18,994 nucleotides of DNA from Candidatus Izemoplasma sp. (GTDB lineage Bacteria; Bacillota_I; Bacilli_A; Izemoplasmatales; Izemoplasmataceae): positions 1-18,994 of the forward strand of contig SKGG01000101.1 in assembly GCA_007117565.1 (NCBI GenBank), read 5' to 3'. How positions within the stretch are numbered: the first letter of the stretch is position 1; each line of letters opens with the position of its first letter. The translations under genes were made by a program, and so were the position numbers. Below, piece after piece: positions 15,281-18,994 of the stretch. The notes beneath the pieces are model-generated. The model saw only the letters and a list, made by a program, of their open reading frames with translations. It ran no database searches and was not told where the DNA came from.

Positions 15281-16533
15281 AGTTTAAAACGGTAAAGCAA
15301 GCCCAAGCCTGGATTGAATCGATCACTAAATTTGGTGAAAAGTATGATTTATGGCGCATGGAAAAAGCCTGTGAATTGCTTGGAAACCCCCAACAAAAGT
15401 TTAAAAGTGTTCATGTCGGTGGCACCAATGGTAAAGGCTCAACTGTGACTTTCTTAGCGCAAGTGTTATATGAGGCGGGGTACCAGGTTGGGGTTTACAC
15501 CAGTCCCTATATAGTGCATTTTAATGAGCGCATTATGATTAATCAAACGATGGTGGATGACGACACTTTTTTAAGGCATTTAAACAAAATCTATGCGTTA
15601 GAACAAACCTTTAAAGAAGACTATCACGATCAACTCACGTTTTTTGAGTTATTAACCCTTGTTGCGTTTAATGTGTTTGCGGAAGCAGACCTGGATTTGG
15701 TGATTGTTGAAGTGGGCTTAGGTGGTTTACTAGATGCGACCAATGTCATTACCCCTATCCTGAGTGTGATCACAACCATTGGCTACGATCACATGAATGT
15801 GTTGGGCAATAGTCTGTCATCGATTTTAAGAAACAAACTGGGCATTGCTAAAATGAACATTCCCTTAGTTACTGGTATTAAACAACAAACCCTAGTGAAG
15901 CAAGTCAAACAGCACGCGTCTGAGCGTCAGATTCCGCTCACCATCTTGCGTGAGCAACCCGCTGAAGAGACTTGGTTTGATGGCGATCAAGGCTTTTACT
16001 TTAGAGGTGTCCCTTATGGCTTGTCGATGCTAGGGCTTCATCAAATTGATAACGCAAAAACAGCACTATTAGCGGCTGAAGTACTTGAGAAACTTGGGTA
16101 TTTAATCCCTTTAGAAGCAAAACTAGAAGGCATAAAAAACGCCCGTTGGCCAGGCCGTTTTGAACGTTTTGGTCACGTGATTTTAGAAGGTGCCCATAAC
16201 GAACCAGGCATGGAAGCCGCGTGTGTGTCACTAAAGACCTATTTTCCAAATCGAAAAATTATTTCAGTTTTTACAGCCATGAAAGATAAAGACTATGAGC
16301 CTATGTTAAACGCCTTAGCGTTCGTGTCTGACGAAATTATTTTTACTCAGATTGATTATCCTAGGTGTGAGAATGCTGAAACGTTAAAGCACGTCAGTTC
16401 GCACCCAAACGCACGTATCATAACCAATCATAGTGAACTCGTTAAGGAAGTTAAAGTTCAAACCGATGCGATGGTCTTTATCACAGGATCACTTTATTTG
16501 ATAAGTGCTTTAAGGCCCTATTTTACACTATAG
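15277..16533 (+). CDS. folC: Folylpolyglutamate synthase / dihydrofolate synthase
   Basis: A 418-aa Mur-ligase-type enzyme that adds glutamate to folates using ATP, keeping them in the cell. The P-loop is GTNGKGST at 49-56. VYTSPYIVHFNERI and VEVGLGGLLDATN are family signatures for the folate and ATP sites, and the C-terminal Rossmann-like domain ends in FITGSLYL. Whether it also has dihydrofolate synthase activity cannot be judged here. It starts at TTG, overlapping the valS TGA (TTGA), with TTGGAGA (15263-15269) as ribosome binding site. valS-folC order matches B. subtilis, so it probably shares the T-box transcript. Confidence 0.95.
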   Translation: MKFKTVKQAQAWIESITKFGEKYDLWRMEKACELLGNPQQKFKSVHVGGTNGKGSTVTFLAQVLYEAGYQVGVYTSPYIVHFNERIMINQTMVDDDTFLRHLNKIYALEQTFKEDYHDQLTFFELLTLVAFNVFAEADLDLVIVEVGLGGLLDATNVITPILSVITTIGYDHMNVLGNSLSSILRNKLGIAKMNIPLVTGIKQQTLVKQVKQHASERQIPLTILREQPAEETWFDGDQGFYFRGVPYGLSMLGLHQIDNAKTALLAAEVLEKLGYLIPLEAKLEGIKNARWPGRFERFGHVILEGAHNEPGMEAACVSLKTYFPNRKIISVFTAMKDKDYEPMLNALAFVSDEIIFTQIDYPRCENAETLKHVSSHPNARIITNHSELVKEVKVQTDAMVFITGSLYLISALRPYFTL

Positions 16534-16570
16534 TTTGTAAGCGAACAGTTTGTTTGGGTAGGAGGTTGGA

Positions 16571-17602
16571 ATGAACATTATCAAAGACCCACATGCGTTT
16601 GGGGATGCGTTAATTGATTGGTACTTAAAAAATAAACGCACGTTACCTTTTCGTGATGTATACAACCCTTATTACACACTCGTCAGCGAACTGATGTTGC
16701 AACAAACACAAATGGATACGGTGATTCCCTATTTTAATCGTTTTATTAAACACTATCCGACCATTTGTGCGTTAGCGGATGCCCCGATTGACGAGGTTTT
16801 AAAACTATGGGAAGGCTTAGGGTATTATCGACGTGCCCATCATTTACATGACGCGGCTCAAACAGTATGTTATACCTATCATGGAGAGTTTCCTCGTGAT
16901 CTAGTCTTAATTGAAAAACTCAAGGGCGTTGGTCGCTATACGGCACGCGCCATTCATTCCATCGCGTTTGAACAGCCTTCGGTCGCGGTTGATGGAAATG
17001 TTTTAAGGGTCATGACAAGAGTGTTAGCCTTTGATGGTGACATTCAAAAAGATCATACACGCAAAGAAATCGAACAGGCCTTAGAACCGGTCATCCTTCA
17101 TCAAAAGCCAAGTGACTTTACCCAAGCGATGATGGAACTTGGCGCGACGATTTGTCAAAAAAAACCACAATGTGAACGTTGCCCTTTAAGGACAATGTGT
17201 GAAGCGTATCAAGAAGGTACTCAAGAACTATTTCCTGTGAAAACCGCAAAAAAAACTAAAAAGAATGTCTATGTTCATGTCTTTGTGTACGAGTCTCAAG
17301 GGAAATATCTTTTAGTGAAAAGGCCAGAAAATGGTTTGCTTGCGAACCTTTATACCTTTTGGCAAGACGAATCAGGCACGTATGATCAAGCGCTTGATCG
17401 TTTCCAAAACGAATACGGTGTTAAGGTTATTCAAAGTGACCCCATTGAACAGTTTAAACATGTATTTTCCCATATACAATGGCACATGAATGTTTATCGT
17501 ATTAAGACCAATCAACCGATTACAACCATCCTTCATGATTTGCATGATTTCCCATACGCTATCGCGAAAGCGCATCTGAGCATACGTAATAAAATCATTT
17601 AA
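16571..17602 (+). CDS. mutY: A/G-specific adenine DNA glycosylase MutY
   Basis: A 343-aa base-excision repair enzyme that removes adenine mispaired with 8-oxoguanine. The HhH-GPD domain has catalytic Glu40 in SELMLQQT, the hairpin LKGVGRYTA (117-125) and catalytic Asp141 in VDGNVLRV. The Fe-S ligands are Cys195, Cys201, Cys204 and Cys210, a C-x5-C-x2-C-x5-C pattern, one residue shorter in the first gap than the usual C-x6-C. The C-terminal Nudix-like 8-oxoG recognition domain is recognisable from HVFSHIQWHMNVY. LPFRDVYNPYYTLVSE lacks the two Trp residues usual in LPWR...VWVSE. GGAGG (16561-16565) sets the ATG. It follows folC by 37 bases with no terminator visible, so it probably belongs to the valS operon. 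Confidence 0.94.
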   Translation: MNIIKDPHAFGDALIDWYLKNKRTLPFRDVYNPYYTLVSELMLQQTQMDTVIPYFNRFIKHYPTICALADAPIDEVLKLWEGLGYYRRAHHLHDAAQTVCYTYHGEFPRDLVLIEKLKGVGRYTARAIHSIAFEQPSVAVDGNVLRVMTRVLAFDGDIQKDHTRKEIEQALEPVILHQKPSDFTQAMMELGATICQKKPQCERCPLRTMCEAYQEGTQELFPVKTAKKTKKNVYVHVFVYESQGKYLLVKRPENGLLANLYTFWQDESGTYDQALDRFQNEYGVKVIQSDPIEQFKHVFSHIQWHMNVYRIKTNQPITTILHDLHDFPYAIAKAHLSIRNKII

Positions 17603-17610
17603 AGAAATCT

Positions 17611-17648
17611 AACCTCTTTTATCTATTATCTTGATAAAGGAGGTTTTT
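17611..17648 (+). terminator. Strong hairpin at the mutY-radC junction, overlapping the radC ribosome binding site
   Basis: AACCTCTTTTATC (17611-17623) pairs along 13 bp with GATAAAGGAGGTT (17633-17645), one pair being U-G, around a 9-nt loop; T residues follow to 17648, directly before the radC ATG. It has the shape of an intrinsic terminator for mutY. The 3' arm contains AAAGGAGG, the radC ribosome binding site, so the hairpin would also block radC translation on readthrough transcripts. Confidence 0.85.
17624..17629 (+). promoter_or_regulatory. Possible -10 element for radC in the hairpin loop
   Basis: TATTAT (five of six to consensus) sits in the loop of the mutY-radC hairpin. A start near 17636 would place the 5' end at the ribosome binding site and leave the RNA without the 5' hairpin arm. 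No convincing -35 is present, so this is speculative. Confidence 0.25.
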
Positions 17649-18329
17649 ATGTTAACCATTCGCGAACTACCCAAAACAGAACGCCCACGTGAGCGTTTTA
17701 TGCATTATGGGAAAGAAGCATTAGCCGTTCATGAACTGATTGCGATCATTTTAAGAACCGGCGTCGCAAGGCAATCCGTTTTGAGTTTAGCCCAGACCGT
17801 TTATCATCGCTTTCACTCGATGCGAAATCTAAATCAAGCCACGGTGAAAGATCTTTCAAGTATTCCAGGCATTGGTGAAGCCAAAGCCATCCAATTGTTG
17901 GCTGCTTTAGAGCTTGGTCGTCGCATGCATCTAGAACACTTTACAGACCACCCTTCACTGCATTCTCCCCAAAGTGTTTATCAATACATGCATGATGAAC
18001 TCAGTATGTTAAATCAAGAACACTTCTATGCATTATATTTAGACACGAAAGGGCATTTACTGCATAAACAATGTTTATTTATTGGCTCACTCAACGCCTC
18101 TTTAGTGCATCCTCGTGAGGTGTTTAAACATGCGGTGAGCCATTCAGCAGCAAGCATCATCGTCGTTCATAACCACCCCTCAGGCGATCCAACACCCTCT
18201 TTAAGTGATTTAAGCGTCACCAAAGCGATGGTTGAAGCTGGCCAAATGATGGATATCTCACTGCTTGATCACATCATTATTGGCAAGGGCCGTTACCATT
18301 CCTTTAAAGAGGCTAAGCAGTTAGGATAA
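17649..18329 (+). CDS. radC: RadC family JAB-domain DNA repair-associated protein
   Basis: A 226-aa protein of standard RadC size. The N-terminal half has helix-hairpin-helix character (LSSIPGIGEAKAIQLLAALELGRR split about residues 66-85). The C-terminal MPN/JAB domain carries the JAMM metal-binding motif in VVHNHPSGDPTPSLSDL, with both His and the Asp. The biochemical role of RadC is unsettled, in spite of the name; metalloprotease-like or DNA-repair roles have been suggested. The ATG at 17649 is chosen from AAAGGAGGT (17636-17644); an in-frame TTG at 17631 lies in the hairpin and lacks a ribosome binding site. radC lies between folC and rplU as in B. subtilis, but mreBCD and minCD do not follow. 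Confidence 0.93.
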   Translation: MLTIRELPKTERPRERFMHYGKEALAVHELIAIILRTGVARQSVLSLAQTVYHRFHSMRNLNQATVKDLSSIPGIGEAKAIQLLAALELGRRMHLEHFTDHPSLHSPQSVYQYMHDELSMLNQEHFYALYLDTKGHLLHKQCLFIGSLNASLVHPREVFKHAVSHSAASIIVVHNHPSGDPTPSLSDLSVTKAMVEAGQMMDISLLDHIIIGKGRYHSFKEAKQLG

Positions 18330-18345
18330 ATTGGTGTTTTATTGC

Positions 18346-18374
18346 TTTACAAAGCGACCATGTTCCGCTATAAT
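18346..18374 (+). promoter_or_regulatory. Promoter P1 of rplU-rpmA
   Basis: TTTACA (18346-18351), exact 17-bp spacer and perfect TATAAT (18369-18374). Start near 18381. It is one of the closest matches to the housekeeping sigma consensus in the window. Confidence 0.85.
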
Positions 18375-18400
18375 ATGCAAGGTTGCACATGTCTTAAAGA

Positions 18401-18429
18401 TTGACAAACATCACTTAATTTGTTATATT
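18401..18429 (+). promoter_or_regulatory. Promoter P2 of rplU-rpmA
   Basis: Perfect TTGACA (18401-18406), 17-bp spacer, TATATT (18424-18429) with an upstream TG giving an extended -10. Start near 18436, 55 bases after P1. Tandem strong promoters suit a ribosomal protein operon. Confidence 0.88.
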
Positions 18430-18435
18430 GTTAGG

Positions 18436-18503
18436 GCTAGCAGCATACCGCACAAAAAGGGTTTATAAGCGCTTCGGCCACCCTCATGGCGAGTCTTAAT
18501 TTT
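18436..18503 (+). promoter_or_regulatory. Structured 5' leader before rplU, possible L21 leader
   Basis: The untranslated segment contains alternative pairings: AGGGT with ACCCT enclosing a C(TTCG)G tetraloop, and GCCA with TGGC using the same bases. Bacillota often have an L21 leader element (autoregulatory ribosomal protein leader) at this place. I assign it from position and structure, not from a full consensus match. Confidence 0.5.
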
Positions 18504-18518
18504 AGAGGAGGTGCTCAA

Positions 18519-18827
18519 ATGTACGCAATCATTGAAACAGGTGGAAAACAGGTTCGTGTGAGTGAAGGTCTTGACATTTATGTTGAGAAACTAGACGCTG
18601 AAGCTGGAGAAACTGTTTACTTAGACCGTGTCCTTATGGTCGGCGGCGAAAAAGCTCAACTTGGTGATCCTTATGTCACGAATGCAAAAGTCGAAGCGAC
18701 TGTGGTTAAACATGGTAAACAAAAGAAAATTATTGTTTTCAAATTCAAAGCTAAAAAAGGCTACAAACGTACTCAAGGCCATAGACAGCCTTATACGAAG
18801 TTAAACATTGTCAAAGTTCACGCCTAA
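18519..18827 (+). CDS. rplU: 50S ribosomal protein L21
   Basis: A 102-aa protein of the standard bL21 length. It opens [17 protein letters not shown] and ends with the family signature [17 protein letters not shown], which contacts 23S rRNA. AGAGGAGGTG (18504-18513) is a strong ribosome binding site for the ATG at 18519; the in-frame ATG at 18486 lies upstream of it and is not used. It is the first gene of a strongly promoted operon with rpmA. The prp (ysxB) gene that usually follows in Bacillota is missing: only 31 bases separate L21 from L27. Confidence 0.98.
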   Translation: MYAIIETGGKQVRVSEGLDIYVEKLDAEAGETVYLDRVLMVGGEKAQLGDPYVTNAKVEATVVKHGKQKKIIVFKFKAKKGYKRTQGHRQPYTKLNIVKVHA

Positions 18828-18858
18828 AGCGTGAAAAACTCACTGGAGGTGACCAATT

Positions 18859-18994
18859 ATGATGTTATTTAACGTAACAATGATGCCCCTTTACGCATCG
18901 AAAAAGGGTGTTGGTTCAACGAAAAACGGTCGCGATTCTGAGTCGAAACGTTTAGGTGCTAAGTTGGCTGATGGCCAATTCGCAAAAGCAGGAA
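18859..18994 (+). CDS. rpmA: 50S ribosomal protein L27, N-terminal part (runs off the window)
   Basis: The first 45 residues of bL27 are visible; the gene continues beyond 18994. [20 protein letters not shown] is the highly conserved L27 core start, reaching toward the peptidyl-transferase centre. It is preceded by a 12-residue extension, [12 protein letters not shown]. In many Bacillota a similar extension (ending LQFF before Ala-Ser) is removed by the cysteine protease Prp before ribosome assembly. Here the motif is altered (MPLY before Ala13), and prp is not between rplU and rpmA. GGAGGTGA (18845-18852) fits the first ATG at 18859. Confidence 0.95.
   Translation, partial: MMLFNVTMMPLYASKKGVGSTKNGRDSESKRLGAKLADGQFAKAG

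Noticed and set aside
1..18994. Mobile elements, prophage, CRISPR, defence system or tRNA/rRNA genes
   Set aside because: No transposase, integrase, direct-repeat array, cas-like or toxin-antitoxin gene was seen; the coding capacity is taken up by core genes.

Overview
The window reads as a chromosomal housekeeping segment from a low-to-moderate GC member of the Bacillota (about 40% G+C by eye). It uses the standard code: TGG encodes Trp, and TGA terminates the RNase J, Nudix and ValRS genes. Strong AGGAGG-type ribosome binding sites, extended -10 promoters, a T-box, a TPP riboswitch and an HPr with both His15 and Ser46 all fit Bacillota. Gene order follows the Bacillus subtilis lonA-ysxC-valS-folC-radC-rplU-rpmA block, but the hem, mre, min and sporulation genes known from that block are missing. 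A reduced lineage related to Mollicutes or Erysipelotrichia is plausible, though this is inference and no 16S is present. No phage, transposon, CRISPR array or rRNA/tRNA gene was found. The window is almost entirely conserved core genes, and the interest lies in altered catalytic residues, missing partners and regulatory architecture.

Left part (1-4141): the 3' end of a TPP riboswitch with its terminator controls thiT, the thiamine-binding S-component of an ECF transporter. After a terminator come glgA and glgC, which make ADP-glucose and the alpha-1,4-glucan. They converge on recU (minus strand) across a bidirectional terminator. recU is divergent from the RNase J gene.

Middle (4142-11864): an RNase J overlaps a Nudix hydrolase gene. 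Next come trigger factor, a Cof-type HAD phosphatase overlapping HPr, Lon protease and the ribosome-assembly GTPase EngB. This resembles the B. subtilis tig-clpX-lonB-lonA-ysxC order, with HAD and ptsH in the place of clpX and lonB.

Right part (11865-18994): a valine-type T-box leader precedes a six-TM protein of unknown role, then valS, folC and mutY, probably one transcript. radC follows, with its ribosome binding site buried in a strong terminator-like hairpin. Two tandem consensus promoters and a leader then drive rplU and rpmA (the latter cut by the window edge). The prp gene usually found between rplU and rpmA is absent, although L27 carries an N-terminal extension.

Points most worth a second look: L27 without a local Prp, the six-TM gene under T-box control, RNase J with Val at the motif C His position, RecU with Asp at the catalytic Glu position, MutY with a one-residue-short cysteine spacing, and the radC hairpin.
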